A DNA stretch of 22,509 nucleotides from Actinomycetota bacterium (GTDB lineage Bacteria; Actinomycetota; Humimicrobiia; Humimicrobiales; Humimicrobiaceae): the NCBI GenBank assembly GCA_016932375.1, contig JAFGDA010000055.1:1-22509 (forward strand). The letters run 5' to 3'. The stretch's first letter is position 1. Every line of letters begins with the position of its first letter. The notes below the pieces were generated by a model. It saw nothing but the letters and a program-made list of their open reading frames with translations. It made no database searches and was not told the DNA's origin. Of this stretch, positions 14,633 to 22,412 are shown piece after piece. The position numbers and the translations under genes are program-made.

Positions 14633-15340
14633 TCATAACAGTGCAGGATTATATGCAGACAATATGCTGTTAACATAATTTACCGTTTCCGGTATTGGTG
14701 GAACCCCGCCGTATTCCTTTACCCTTCCTGACCCTGCATTGTATGCCGCGAGGGCAAGCTTTACATCTCCGTTAAAGCTTTCAAGCAGTTTTTTTATCAT
14801 TGTTATTCCGCCATTAAGATTCTGGTATATATCATATGCATCAGTTACGCCAAGACTCTTGGCTGTGTCCGGCATCAGCTGCATCAGGCCCATGGCGCCG
14901 CTTCCCGATGTTGCCCCGGGATCAAAGTTTGATTCTACTTTTATCATTTCTTTTATAAGGTCCGGGTCGACACCTGTTTCATTGCAGAACATTTCGACCA
15001 TCCTTATTATATTTTCTTTGACAGGGTCCCTGTTATTTTCCTGAAGTGCTTCTTCCTGCATTCCTTTACCTGTTTCAGCAGCATACCCGGCCATTAAACT
15101 GTTAAAATTTTCCGGCATTAAATCCAGATATACCTTTTCACCAGTAACTTCTCCTGAATTTCCCCCGCCGGTAATTCCGTTTATCTTATCAATGCCGGCA
15201 TTCAGCTTTTCTTCAAGCTCCACTATAAAACTCTTGCTTCCGGAAGCCGGCAGCATGCCATCAAAACGGTTTATTATTGTGCTTATGCGTGACTCTATCC
15301 TATTTATTGCCGCTGAAACAGGGGCCGAACCTGTATCCAT
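14633..15340 (-). CDS. Lytic transglycosylase (SLT domain) of the flagellar operon
   Basis: This 235-residue protein has a C-terminal SLT/goose-lysozyme-like domain at about 108-228. The likely catalytic glutamate is E136 (EMIKVESNFDP). It also carries the family motifs GAMGLMQLMPDTAKSLG (about 148-164), LALAAYNAGSGRVKEYGG (about 195-212) and the NYV near 221. The N-terminal 100 residues are helical/polar, with no obvious signal peptide or membrane segment. It probably opens peptidoglycan for the rod, a job done by FlgJ in Proteobacteria, and export through the flagellar secretion system is a reasonable inference. It starts 2 nt after the fliJ stop, so co-translation is likely. It occupies the position where Bacillus carries ylxF. 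Confidence 0.92.
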   Translation of the reverse strand: MDTGSAPVSAAINRIESRISTIINRFDGMLPASGSKSFIVELEEKLNAGIDKINGITGGGNSGEVTGEKVYLDLMPENFNSLMAGYAAETGKGMQEEALQENNRDPVKENIIRMVEMFCNETGVDPDLIKEMIKVESNFDPGATSGSGAMGLMQLMPDTAKSLGVTDAYDIYQNLNGGITMIKKLLESFNGDVKLALAAYNAGSGRVKEYGGVPPIPETVNYVNSILSAYNPALL

Positions 15341-15342
15341 AC

Positions 15343-15801
15343 CTAAACCGCACTCCTTTTTTCGTAATTGAATCTCTGTATGCTGAACTCATCCGCATTT
15401 TTCTGCAGCTTTGATTTCATATCGCTTTCATATCTATCAAGTTTTCTTTCCTTAATCTTTTCCACAACCTTTTTTTCCTTCTCGGCATCTCCTATCTCTT
15501 TTCTCTTTTTAAGGACGGCTTCTTCCAGTATTTCGACAATCCTTCTTTCATCAGCAATTTTCTTTTCGAGGAAATTCAGGTAGTCTCGGTAATAGAATAT
15601 TGTTTTGCTGTTATCATTGTTTAAAAGTTCCTCCATAAGCCTGTCCCTGTTCCTTTCAAATTCTTCAACCAGGCAGGACAGCTTTACTTTTTCATTATTA
15701 AGCTCAACCATAATATTTGCGAGGTCCTGCCTCAGGAGATCCCTTTTGAATTCCCTTAAATTCAGGACACTCTGAAGGTTAAATTTAAATTTTTTCGCCA
15801 T
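15343..15801 (-). CDS. fliJ: Flagellar export chaperone/stalk protein FliJ
   Basis: FliJ is the coiled-coil central stalk of the FliI ATPase complex and helps cycle export chaperones. The ATG at 15801 gives 152 residues and is preferred to a TTG two codons earlier, because AAGGA lies 6 nt upstream. The N-terminus KKFKFNLQSVLNLREFKRD is typical of FliJ. The rest is almost entirely charged heptad-like helix (for example KKIADERRIVEILEEAVLKK). FliJ is weakly conserved, but position between fliI and the lytic transglycosylase, length and coiled-coil character agree. Confidence 0.9.
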   Translation of the reverse strand: MAKKFKFNLQSVLNLREFKRDLLRQDLANIMVELNNEKVKLSCLVEEFERNRDRLMEELLNNDNSKTIFYYRDYLNFLEKKIADERRIVEILEEAVLKKRKEIGDAEKEKKVVEKIKERKLDRYESDMKSKLQKNADEFSIQRFNYEKRSAV

Positions 15802-15835
15802 AAGCAATCCTTTCCGTATGCTTTACCAGGTTGTT

Positions 15836-17239
15836 TTATCCTTCTGCTGTTTCTTTTTCCGTCACACCGGATTCATGTATAATATCCTTCAGCTTAATAA
15901 ACCCTGACTCAAATGATTCCTTTTCCGCTATGTCCTGTTTTAAAAAATCATTTATGCTGTCAATATATCTTATTGCATGGTCCAGCACCGGATTCGTTCC
16001 GTTTACATATGCTCCCACCTCGATCAGGTCAGAGGACTTTTTGTAAGTGGCCATAATATTCACAACCTCTCTTGCAAGCTTTTTTTGCTCTTCGCTTACA
16101 ATATCCGGCATAAGTCTTGACACACTTGAAAGCACATCTATTGGAGGATAATGGTTCATGTTTGCAAGATCCCTTGAAAGTATTATGTGCCCGTCCAGTA
16201 TCGACATGACAGCATCTGAAACAGGCTCGTTCATGTCATCACCTTCTACCAGCACAGTATACAGGCCTGTAATGCTACCTTCACTGCCCATTCCGGCTCT
16301 TTCAAGTATCTTTGGCAGTTCTGCAAAAACAGAAGGCGGATACCCCTTTGCCGTTGGCGGTTCTCCCACGGACAACCCGACTTCCCTTCTTGCCATGCAG
16401 AATCTTGTAATGGAATCCAGCATTAAATTTACATCGAGACCAGATGACCTGAAATATTCTGCTATTGTTGTTGCGACATAAGCACCCTTGATCCTAACAA
16501 GGGCAGGCTCATCAGAGGTAACTGCAACAACTACACTTTTTCTCAAACCTTCTTCACCGAGGTCCTTCTCTATGAACTCCCTTACTTCCCTGCCTCTTTC
16601 TCCAATCAGGGCGATTATATTTACGTCGGCTACCGTATTCCTTGCTATCATCCCCATCAGGGTAGATTTTCCGACTCCACTCCCGGCAAATATACCTACT
16701 CTCTGCCCTTTCCCAACCGTAAGCAGGCTGTCAATTGCCCTGACCCCCAATGCAAGAGGTTCACTTATCCTCCTTCTTTCCAATACCGAAGGTGGCCTGT
16801 TCACTACAGGAAGCACCGCCTCCGGAACCAGCTTCCCCTTACCATCTATCGGGATACCAAAACCGTTCAGTACCCTTCCCAGCAAATCCCTGCATACTTC
16901 TACGGAAAATGCCTTTCCTGTTGAAATTACCGGACAGCCCGGTGATATCTTGCCAAGATCCCCCACCGGCATAAGCAGCACCCTGTTTTCCTTAAAGCCC
17001 ACCACTTCTGCCATTACCGGATTTTCGGTCCTGCCTGTTATAATCTCACAAATCTCGCCCATTGAAGCTTTTGGACCGGTGGATTCTATAACAAGCCCTA
17101 TCACCTGGGTAACACGGCCGTTTAAAGGGACAAGGTTGGAATTTTCGATTATTTCCAGATACCTCTCAGCATTGAATATGCTTATATCCTTATTATCCTT
17201 ATCCGGTGCCGTTAAAATATCCTTACCTGAAAGCTTCAT
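15836..17239 (-). CDS. fliI: Flagellar export ATPase FliI
   Basis: FliI is the hexameric F1-beta-like ATPase that drives early steps of flagellar export. The 467-residue length is normal. Features are an N-terminal beta-barrel domain (about 38-115), Walker A AGSGVGKST at 185-193, the GERGREVREF loop at about 213-222, Walker B NLMLDSITRF with D275, and the following RREVGLSVGEPP and KGYPPSVFAELPKILERAG. The C-terminal helical domain has SSDLIEVGAYVNGTNP. The ATG start has a modest AGGG upstream. It lies 45 nt after fliH and 34 nt before fliJ. No catalytic residue appears lost. Confidence 0.97.
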   Translation of the reverse strand: MKLSGKDILTAPDKDNKDISIFNAERYLEIIENSNLVPLNGRVTQVIGLVIESTGPKASMGEICEIITGRTENPVMAEVVGFKENRVLLMPVGDLGKISPGCPVISTGKAFSVEVCRDLLGRVLNGFGIPIDGKGKLVPEAVLPVVNRPPSVLERRRISEPLALGVRAIDSLLTVGKGQRVGIFAGSGVGKSTLMGMIARNTVADVNIIALIGERGREVREFIEKDLGEEGLRKSVVVAVTSDEPALVRIKGAYVATTIAEYFRSSGLDVNLMLDSITRFCMARREVGLSVGEPPTAKGYPPSVFAELPKILERAGMGSEGSITGLYTVLVEGDDMNEPVSDAVMSILDGHIILSRDLANMNHYPPIDVLSSVSRLMPDIVSEEQKKLAREVVNIMATYKKSSDLIEVGAYVNGTNPVLDHAIRYIDSINDFLKQDIAEKESFESGFIKLKDIIHESGVTEKETAEG

Positions 17240-17284
17240 GTATTAAACCCTGTTTATTGCTTTTAAATTTATATTTTCCACTTA

Positions 17285-17992
17285 TCATATTTTTTTATCA
17301 GCTTCTGAAAGAACCTCTCCCGAAATTTTCTTGAGCTGGCTTGAAATTTGGGTATCTATACTCCCGATCTCCGTCTCTATTACACATCCGCCTTTTTCTA
17401 TCCTTTTATCATCGATAAACTTTATTTCCTTATACCTGTTTATGATCTCATCTATTTCCTCGCCCCTGCTTTTAATATACATATAATCATCCGGGTTCAG
17501 GTGGATTATCAACCTGTCCAGCTGCGGGACCGACTTCAGTGCCACTTTTAAGGAATCCATCACGATGCTGCTGTCTTCGGCTACCTTCTGCCTTATTATT
17601 TTTTCAGCCACGGTAACGCTCAGCCTGGTTATCTCTTTCTCCGACATCTTAAGTATTTCTTCCCTGTAGCTACCCAGGCCCCTTTTTATTTCTTCAAGTA
17701 TGTTAAGCTCCCTTTCAAAGCTTCTTTTTGCCTCATCGTAACCTTTAGCGTATCCATCACTATACCCTTTTTCGGTGCCTGCCCTGAAAGCGGATTCCTT
17801 TATTTCTTCGGCTTCCCTTGCAGCATTTTCCATCAATAACTTCCTCCTGTTATCAATTGCCCCGGTTCCTTCCGTTTCCCATGCTTCCCCGGTATCCGCA
17901 TCGCCGGCCACATTTTGGCTGCCATCCACAGGTATTACAGTCAACTTATAAACTTTGTCTATACAGGCATTCCCCAATTTTTTAATTATCAT
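17285..17992 (-). CDS. fliH: Flagellar export ATPase regulator FliH
   Basis: FliH binds FliI and anchors the ATPase complex to the C-ring. With the ATG at 17992 the protein has 235 residues and begins MIIKKLGNACIDKVYKLTVI, the usual style of clostridial FliH. A TTG at 18040 would give 251 residues; neither has a good ribosome-binding site, so the start is uncertain. The middle contains a Gly/Ala-spaced helix (GTEKGYSDGYAKGYDEAKRS) typical of the FliH GxxxG-like region. The C-terminal domain (about 120-230) includes TVAEKIIRQKVAEDSS and GGCVIETEIGSIDTQI. It is spaced 50 nt from fliG, with a small hairpin in the gap. Confidence 0.92.
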   Translation of the reverse strand: MIIKKLGNACIDKVYKLTVIPVDGSQNVAGDADTGEAWETEGTGAIDNRRKLLMENAAREAEEIKESAFRAGTEKGYSDGYAKGYDEAKRSFERELNILEEIKRGLGSYREEILKMSEKEITRLSVTVAEKIIRQKVAEDSSIVMDSLKVALKSVPQLDRLIIHLNPDDYMYIKSRGEEIDEIINRYKEIKFIDDKRIEKGGCVIETEIGSIDTQISSQLKKISGEVLSEADKKI

Positions 17993-18013
17993 TACAAATA
18001 CGGTCAAATTTTT

Positions 18014-18037
18014 AAAAACCTGCGTTTTTGTACGCAG
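18014..18037 (-). terminator. Weak terminator-like hairpin between fliG and fliH
   Basis: On the transcribed strand CTGCGT pairs with ACGCAG around a 6-nt loop, followed by G and then TTTTT. The stem has only 6 base pairs, so it is at best a partial attenuator that could lower expression of genes after fliG, or an mRNA end left by processing. It is inside the operon, so full termination is not expected. Confidence 0.35.
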
Positions 18038-18042
18038 CAATA

Positions 18043-19077
18043 TCAGACAAGCACTTCAGCTCCACCCCTTGCAAGAATTATTTCCCCTGAATCATCCAGC
18101 TCCTTTATCTTCCTGACAATGGTCTGCTGTGAAGTTTCCACCTCGGTAATTCTAATTGGGCCCATCGCCTCCATGTCCTCCTGTATTATCAGCGAGGCCC
18201 TTTCACTCATATTCTTGAATATCTTATCCTTGACCTCCCTGCTGCTACCCTTTAAAGCCCTGCCGAGAATGTTTGAATCGATATCCTTGAGGATCCTCTG
18301 GATTGCCCGGTCGTCAAGCTTCAGTATATCCTCAAATACGAACATGAGGCTTCTTACCTCCTCGGCCAGTTTTTTATCCTTCTTTTCAAATGATTTTAAA
18401 ATCGATTTCTCTGTACCACGGTCCACCTGGTTTAAGATCCCGACTATTTTTTTTATTCCGCTGACCGATCTCAGGTCCTGGCCGGCAAAGCTCGAAATCT
18501 TTCTTGAAAGAATACTTTCTACTTTTGCAATAACTTCAGGAGTGGTCCTGTCCATTGTAGCTATCCTTATGCCCACTTCTGCCTGCTGCTCCGGCTTCAG
18601 GGAGCATAATATCTTTGATCCCTGTTCATATGGCAGGTATGAAAGCACAAGTGCTATGGTCTGGGGATGCTCGTTCTTTATTATATTCAGCAATTGCTCA
18701 GGTTCGGTGCCCCTTAAAAAATGAAACGGCTTTATGCTTATTCTATCTGCAACCTTTTTGGACAGTTCAAGGGCCTTGTTTTCCCCAAACGCTTCTTTCA
18801 GTATGGATTGGGCATAATTCATCCCGCCCCTGTCAAGATTGTCCCTTGTTATGAAATCCTCATAAAATTCCTGGAGCACTGCTTCTTTTTTGCTGGTCTC
18901 TATATCTTTCAGGTTTGCTATCTCAAGGGCAAGTTCCTCAACCTGGTCAGCATGCAGGTGGCTCATTATTTTTGCAGCCGTTTCCGTTCCCATGCTTATT
19001 AAAAGAACGGCTACCTTCTTCAAGCCTTTCTCCCGGTTGTCGCTCTTTACAATTTCCTGTATACTGCTTTCCAGCAC
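18043..19077 (-). CDS. fliG: Flagellar motor switch protein FliG (GTG start)
   Basis: FliG sits on the MS-ring and is the rotor surface that stator MotA pushes. The 344-residue length is typical. All three domains are present: the N-terminal part binding FliF (about 15-110), the middle domain with EHPQT at 136-140, and the C-terminal domain with MFVFEDILKLDDRAIQRIL (245-263), which carries the charged torque helix. The hydrophobic/glycine ending ARGGAEVLV is normal. The start is GTG, preceded by an AGGTGA sequence; an in-frame TGA two codons upstream rules out any extension. It follows fliF by 29 nt. Confidence 0.97.
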   Translation of the reverse strand: MLESSIQEIVKSDNREKGLKKVAVLLISMGTETAAKIMSHLHADQVEELALEIANLKDIETSKKEAVLQEFYEDFITRDNLDRGGMNYAQSILKEAFGENKALELSKKVADRISIKPFHFLRGTEPEQLLNIIKNEHPQTIALVLSYLPYEQGSKILCSLKPEQQAEVGIRIATMDRTTPEVIAKVESILSRKISSFAGQDLRSVSGIKKIVGILNQVDRGTEKSILKSFEKKDKKLAEEVRSLMFVFEDILKLDDRAIQRILKDIDSNILGRALKGSSREVKDKIFKNMSERASLIIQEDMEAMGPIRITEVETSQQTIVRKIKELDDSGEIILARGGAEVLV

Positions 19078-19106
19078 CCATCACCTGCCTGAAAATTAAT
19101 TATTTC

Positions 19107-20927
19107 CTAATATTTCTCAGAGAGCCAGTTCTCTATTACCCTCATTGCTATATCGGGATTATTACCGGCTTCAATAGCTACCAGCTCTTTAAGTTCCGGA
19201 TATATGTCCTTGTTTTTTTTATCAAGAACCCTCTTTCGTATTTCCGCCAGCTTTTCCCTTTTTTGTTCTACAGTCAGCTCTGAATCCTTCAGCCTGAAAA
19301 AATCGCTCAATGATTCACCTTCACTTAGCAGATCCGGCAGGCCTCCGGAACTGCCTGTGTTTTCGGCGTCACGGGCAGAAGGGACCTCATTCTTATATAT
19401 ATTCATTCCCCCTCCCTTGCCCGATAACGGCAATCTTCCCTGTGGCAGGGTATTTACCCTTCTCAAACCATTTTTCATCCCGAAGCCGAATCCGCCGCTT
19501 TTCTTACCTGCTCTTAAAGTTAACATAAGAAGCATGATTATTAGCAGGATGCCGGGCCACGCTTTTCCGCCGAAAGAAAGTATTTTTTGCCATATCGATG
19601 GTTCGATTACCGGTTCAACTGCAAACCCCTCTTCAGTTTCGATAAAATCCATAAGTTCGATTGAGATGCTGTCGCCCCTTCCGGTATCTATTCCTGCAGC
19701 CGAAGCCACAACGGACTTTATGTCTTCCATCTCTTCACCGGATATGCTGGCATCCAGGAAAATCCCTATATTTAATTTGTCTATTTCCCCCGCATTGTAT
19801 TCTATCTTCTCGATTTTCCTGGAAACACCATACTCTACCTGGTTTTCTTCCTTGTTGTAATAATTTGAACCAGTCTCTCCGTCTTCCGTTACCTCGGCAT
19901 ATACAGGATTCTCTTCTTCTCCTTCTTCGCCTTCAATTTCAAACTGGGGCACATTTGAATCGGTCCCTGCCATACCTCCCGTATCTGGCTCCTGGATATC
20001 CCGGTTATAATTCTCTTTCAGGGTTACAGAACTTAAAACCACGCCATTGCCGTCTTCACCTGGCAGATAAGTCTCCGTTTCCGATTGCCTTTTATCAAAA
20101 TTCAGGTCAGCTTTTACATTTACCACCACATTGCCGGCCCCGAATATTCTTGTAAGCATGCCGGTTATGCTGTTTTCTATCCCGCTTTCTACTTCTCTTG
20201 CCATCTTCTGTCTTTCGGTAACCTGCGCATCCTCCCCGCCACCGGCAGTAAGCAGGTTCCCGCTGGTATCAATTATGGATATATTATCCAGTTCGAGCCC
20301 CTTCACTGCATTTGAAATCAGGTTTCCTATCGCTTTAATGCTTTCGCTTCTCAGCGCCGTACCGCCTGCAAGCTTTACAATTATCGATGCGCTTGCTGCC
20401 GTGCTCTCTTCCGTAAAGAGGTCTTCTTCAGACATAACAAGGTGGACACGGGCAGATTCAATTTCACTTATTTCTGATATTGTTCTCGAAAGCTCACCTT
20501 CGAGGGCCCTCTGGTAATTTACCTGCTGTGTAAAGTCTGTGAGGCCAAAGAACTGCTGGTCAAAAAGTTCGAATCCGACAATTGAATTATACGGGATACC
20601 CTCACCTGCAAGAGTCAGGCGTGCATTTGCAAGCTCGCTGCTTTTAACCCTTATGATTGTCCCGTCTTCGGACAATTCATATGCTATCTTTGCATTATCA
20701 AGCTTCTCTATAACAGACGATGCTTCTTCCGGCTGCAGCCCGCTGTAAAGAACACACTGCTCGGGCCTGCTGCTCCACTTAATGAGCAAAAAAACAGAAA
20801 CAATCACTACGAGTATGATCAGGACGATTGAGATTTTTTGGGTAATTGTCAGTGAATTTATAAGTCTTTTTAATTCACCTGTTTTTACCTGGTTATTTTT
20901 ACTGAAGTGATTGTTGTTTACTGCCAT
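19107..20927 (-). CDS. fliF: Flagellar MS-ring protein FliF
   Basis: FliF forms the MS-ring in the membrane, the base on which the rotor and export gate assemble. At 606 residues it is slightly longer than the Salmonella protein. It has a first membrane helix at about 32-49 and a ring-building region containing YSGLQPEEASSVIEKL and EGELSRTISEISEIESARVH. A variable acidic insertion (about 325-365) is followed by a second helix at about 457-473 and a C-terminal FliG-binding tail (RVIENWLSEKY). The ATG start has AAGGA 11 nt upstream. It sits between fliE (36-nt gap) and fliG. Confidence 0.97.
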   Translation of the reverse strand: MAVNNNHFSKNNQVKTGELKRLINSLTITQKISIVLIILVVIVSVFLLIKWSSRPEQCVLYSGLQPEEASSVIEKLDNAKIAYELSEDGTIIRVKSSELANARLTLAGEGIPYNSIVGFELFDQQFFGLTDFTQQVNYQRALEGELSRTISEISEIESARVHLVMSEEDLFTEESTAASASIIVKLAGGTALRSESIKAIGNLISNAVKGLELDNISIIDTSGNLLTAGGGEDAQVTERQKMAREVESGIENSITGMLTRIFGAGNVVVNVKADLNFDKRQSETETYLPGEDGNGVVLSSVTLKENYNRDIQEPDTGGMAGTDSNVPQFEIEGEEGEEENPVYAEVTEDGETGSNYYNKEENQVEYGVSRKIEKIEYNAGEIDKLNIGIFLDASISGEEMEDIKSVVASAAGIDTGRGDSISIELMDFIETEEGFAVEPVIEPSIWQKILSFGGKAWPGILLIIMLLMLTLRAGKKSGGFGFGMKNGLRRVNTLPQGRLPLSGKGGGMNIYKNEVPSARDAENTGSSGGLPDLLSEGESLSDFFRLKDSELTVEQKREKLAEIRKRVLDKKNKDIYPELKELVAIEAGNNPDIAMRVIENWLSEKY

Positions 20928-20963
20928 ATCTTAAAAAATCCTTGCCGTCTCCAATAACGTTAT

Positions 20964-21278
20964 TTAGATCTGCATCCTTGATATTTCGTTATAAGCATCT
21001 ATAACCTTGTTTCTTATCTGCAATGTCAGCTGCATTGACAGTTCCGCTTTTAATGCGGATATCATTACTTCGGCCAGGCCGGTTTCATCTCCGGATAAGG
21101 CTTTCTTTACATTCGCGTTTGCTTCCTCCTGCAATTTACTTACAGACTCGATACCGTCTTTTATGCTCTCTGCAAATCCCTTCTGTCCATCGCCGCCTGT
21201 GGAAAGCGTTTTCTTTACAGCAGATGAACCGGCGGCCCCGCCGATACTGCCCGTACCTCCTATGCCTGTGACATTCAT
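20964..21278 (-). CDS. fliE: Flagellar hook-basal body protein FliE
   Basis: FliE is the junction between the MS-ring and the proximal rod. This 104-residue protein has a Gly/Ser-rich N-terminus (1-30), the family segment GFAESIKDGIESVSKLQEEA, and the conserved C-terminal helices LAEVMISALKAELSMQLTLQ and IRNKVIDAYNEISRMQI. The length and ending are standard. The ATG start is preceded by AAAGGAAAG. It lies 148 nt after flgC, the longest gap inside the operon, and 36 nt before fliF. Confidence 0.95.
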   Translation of the reverse strand: MNVTGIGGTGSIGGAAGSSAVKKTLSTGGDGQKGFAESIKDGIESVSKLQEEANANVKKALSGDETGLAEVMISALKAELSMQLTLQIRNKVIDAYNEISRMQI

Positions 21279-21426
21279 TTTTCCAAACTTTCCTTTCGAT
21301 CCGTTTAAAAGCTTATAATGGAATTAAACCCTTATTGAACACCCTTATGCTTATTACTCCTGCCAGCCCTAACAAATTTTATTTTTTAACTCCGGCACCA
21401 CCTATTCTTCCCTGGCCTTTTAAAAA

Positions 21427-21858
21427 TTATTTACCCATATCAATTGTCCTGGTTATCATCAGTTTGGTTGATTCAATTGCCGTAATATTTGCCTCATATG
21501 CCCGTGTGGCTGATATCATATCGACCATCTCATTTAAAATGTTCACATTGGGGAGCTCGACAAAGCCTTCTTCGTCAGCTCCAGGATTTCCTGGATCATA
21601 CTTCATGACAGGCGGGCTGTTGTCCTCAACTATACCTGCCACCTCAACTCCCATTGCCTTCATGCTGCTGTCAAGGCTGGTTATGAACCCGTCCATCTCC
21701 CTACTCTTCAGGAGAACCGATTTTCTTTTATAGGGAGTACCATCAACAGATGAAGTAGCGTTTGCATTTGCTATGTTATTTGATATAACATCTATCCTCA
21801 ATCTTTCGGCAGAGAGCCCTGTTGCACTTATCTCAAGGGTTTTAAACATCGAGAACAT
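21427..21858 (-). CDS. flgC: Proximal rod protein FlgC
   Basis: FlgC is a proximal rod subunit exported through the flagellar gate. The 143-residue protein carries the N-terminal rod signature ISATGLSAERLRIDVISNNI followed by ANANAT. The C-terminal signature is VDMISATRAYEANITAIEST with TRTIDMGK at the end. The start at the first ATG (MFSMFKTLE) is preferred to the one three codons later because GGGGAGG is already 11 nt from the first. It begins 5 nt after the flgB stop. No defects seen. Confidence 0.96.
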   Translation of the reverse strand: MFSMFKTLEISATGLSAERLRIDVISNNIANANATSSVDGTPYKRKSVLLKSREMDGFITSLDSSMKAMGVEVAGIVEDNSPPVMKYDPGNPGADEEGFVELPNVNILNEMVDMISATRAYEANITAIESTKLMITRTIDMGK

Positions 21859-21863
21859 ATTAC

Positions 21864-22247
21864 TTACTTCCTCCCCTCGTTAATCACATTCAAAAGGTTT
21901 TTAAACTTCCTGGAGAGAAGGGAGATGTATGTATTGTATTCAAGTGCACTTTCTGCAAGTAATGACATTTCCCTGTCAATGTCCACATTGTTTCCATCCG
22001 GTCTTACCGAGGTGCCGGTCTCCCTGAAGACTTCCGGGTTCGCAGACTCAATCTCTTCCATTACCTGGTTTTTATTGTACTCTCCTATTCCCTTAGCTGC
22101 TTTTGATAGCTCGGCCTTAAAATCAACATCTATCCTTTTGTATCCGGGGGTGTTGACATTTGAAATATTATTCAGGATTGCTTCATGTCTTAAAGAAGCT
22201 CCGGAAACTGCTTTTTCGAGTATTGATATGATCGGGTCATCTATCAT
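21864..22247 (-). CDS. flgB: Proximal rod protein FlgB
   Basis: FlgB is a proximal rod subunit and here the first gene of the operon. The 127-residue protein shows HEAILNNISNVNTPGYKRID near residues 21-40. In the C-terminal half it shows NVDIDREMSLLAESALEYNT and ISLLSRKFKNLL. The ATG at 22247 is preceded by GGGAG about 10 nt upstream, directly after a foldable leader element. Being first, its leader probably sets expression of the whole operon. Confidence 0.96.
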   Translation of the reverse strand: MIDDPIISILEKAVSGASLRHEAILNNISNVNTPGYKRIDVDFKAELSKAAKGIGEYNKNQVMEEIESANPEVFRETGTSVRPDGNNVDIDREMSLLAESALEYNTYISLLSRKFKNLLNVINEGRK

Positions 22248-22257
22248 TCTTAAATAA

Positions 22258-22265
22258 CTCCCTTC
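22258..22265 (-). promoter_or_regulatory. Ribosome-binding site of flgB
   Basis: GAAGGGAG lies 10 nt before the flgB ATG and is contiguous with the 3' arm of the preceding hairpin, so folding of that hairpin could change its accessibility. Confidence 0.6.
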
Positions 22266-22314
22266 AACCGGCTTAAAAGCATAAAAGGGACCGGGCTTTT
22301 TCCCTTAACCGGTT
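22266..22314 (-). promoter_or_regulatory. Foldable 5' leader element before flgB
   Basis: AACCGGTTAA (22305-22314) can pair with TTAA-G-CCGGTT (22266-22276), giving 10 pairs with one bulge. An inner AAGGGA/TCCCTT stem is also possible, as is an alternative ACCGG/CCGGT pairing with the middle of the element. The outer stem ends directly at the ribosome-binding site. It does not match the c-di-GMP-I riboswitch consensus as I remember it. A regulatory role is inference. Confidence 0.4.
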
Positions 22315-22361
22315 TTTATTCAATAAACATGTCCTTCTTTAATATTTTTCTTTTTTAAAAT

Positions 22362-22397
22362 AAAAAAGGACAATGCCTTTAAAAGACACCTGTCCTT
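22362..22397 (-). terminator. Intrinsic terminator in the flgB leader
   Basis: On the transcribed strand AAGGACA pairs with TGTCCTT. An inner GTGTCTT/AAGGCAT arm with G-U pairs extends this to about 14 base pairs with one bulged base and a 3-nt loop. The hairpin is followed by a T-run (TCCTTTTTTATTTT). The opposite strand has no T-run after the stem, so it works in the minus direction. It may end the gene beyond the right edge, or act as an attenuator if the TATAAT just upstream is a promoter. Confidence 0.75.
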
Positions 22398-22406
22398 CCG
22401 TGAACA

Positions 22407-22412
22407 ATTATA
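22407..22412 (-). promoter_or_regulatory. Possible sigma-A type -10 box
   Basis: A perfect TATAAT is present on the minus strand. The region 16-18 nt upstream has no good -35 (AAACTG-like), and there is no extended -10 TG. If used, transcription would start around 22400, only a few nucleotides before the terminator hairpin. In such AT-rich DNA the box may be fortuitous. No clear sigma-28 promoter (TAAA-N15-GCCGATAA) was found in the leader. Confidence 0.3.

Noticed and set aside
22261..22320. c-di-GMP riboswitch before flgB
   Set aside because: The leader has paired elements, but I could not find the conserved GEMM-I core or its two-helix layout.
22310..22346. Sigma-28 promoter candidate (TAAA ... 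GAATAA) in the flgB leader
   Set aside because: The -10 half matches GCCGATAA at only about four positions and the spacing is off.
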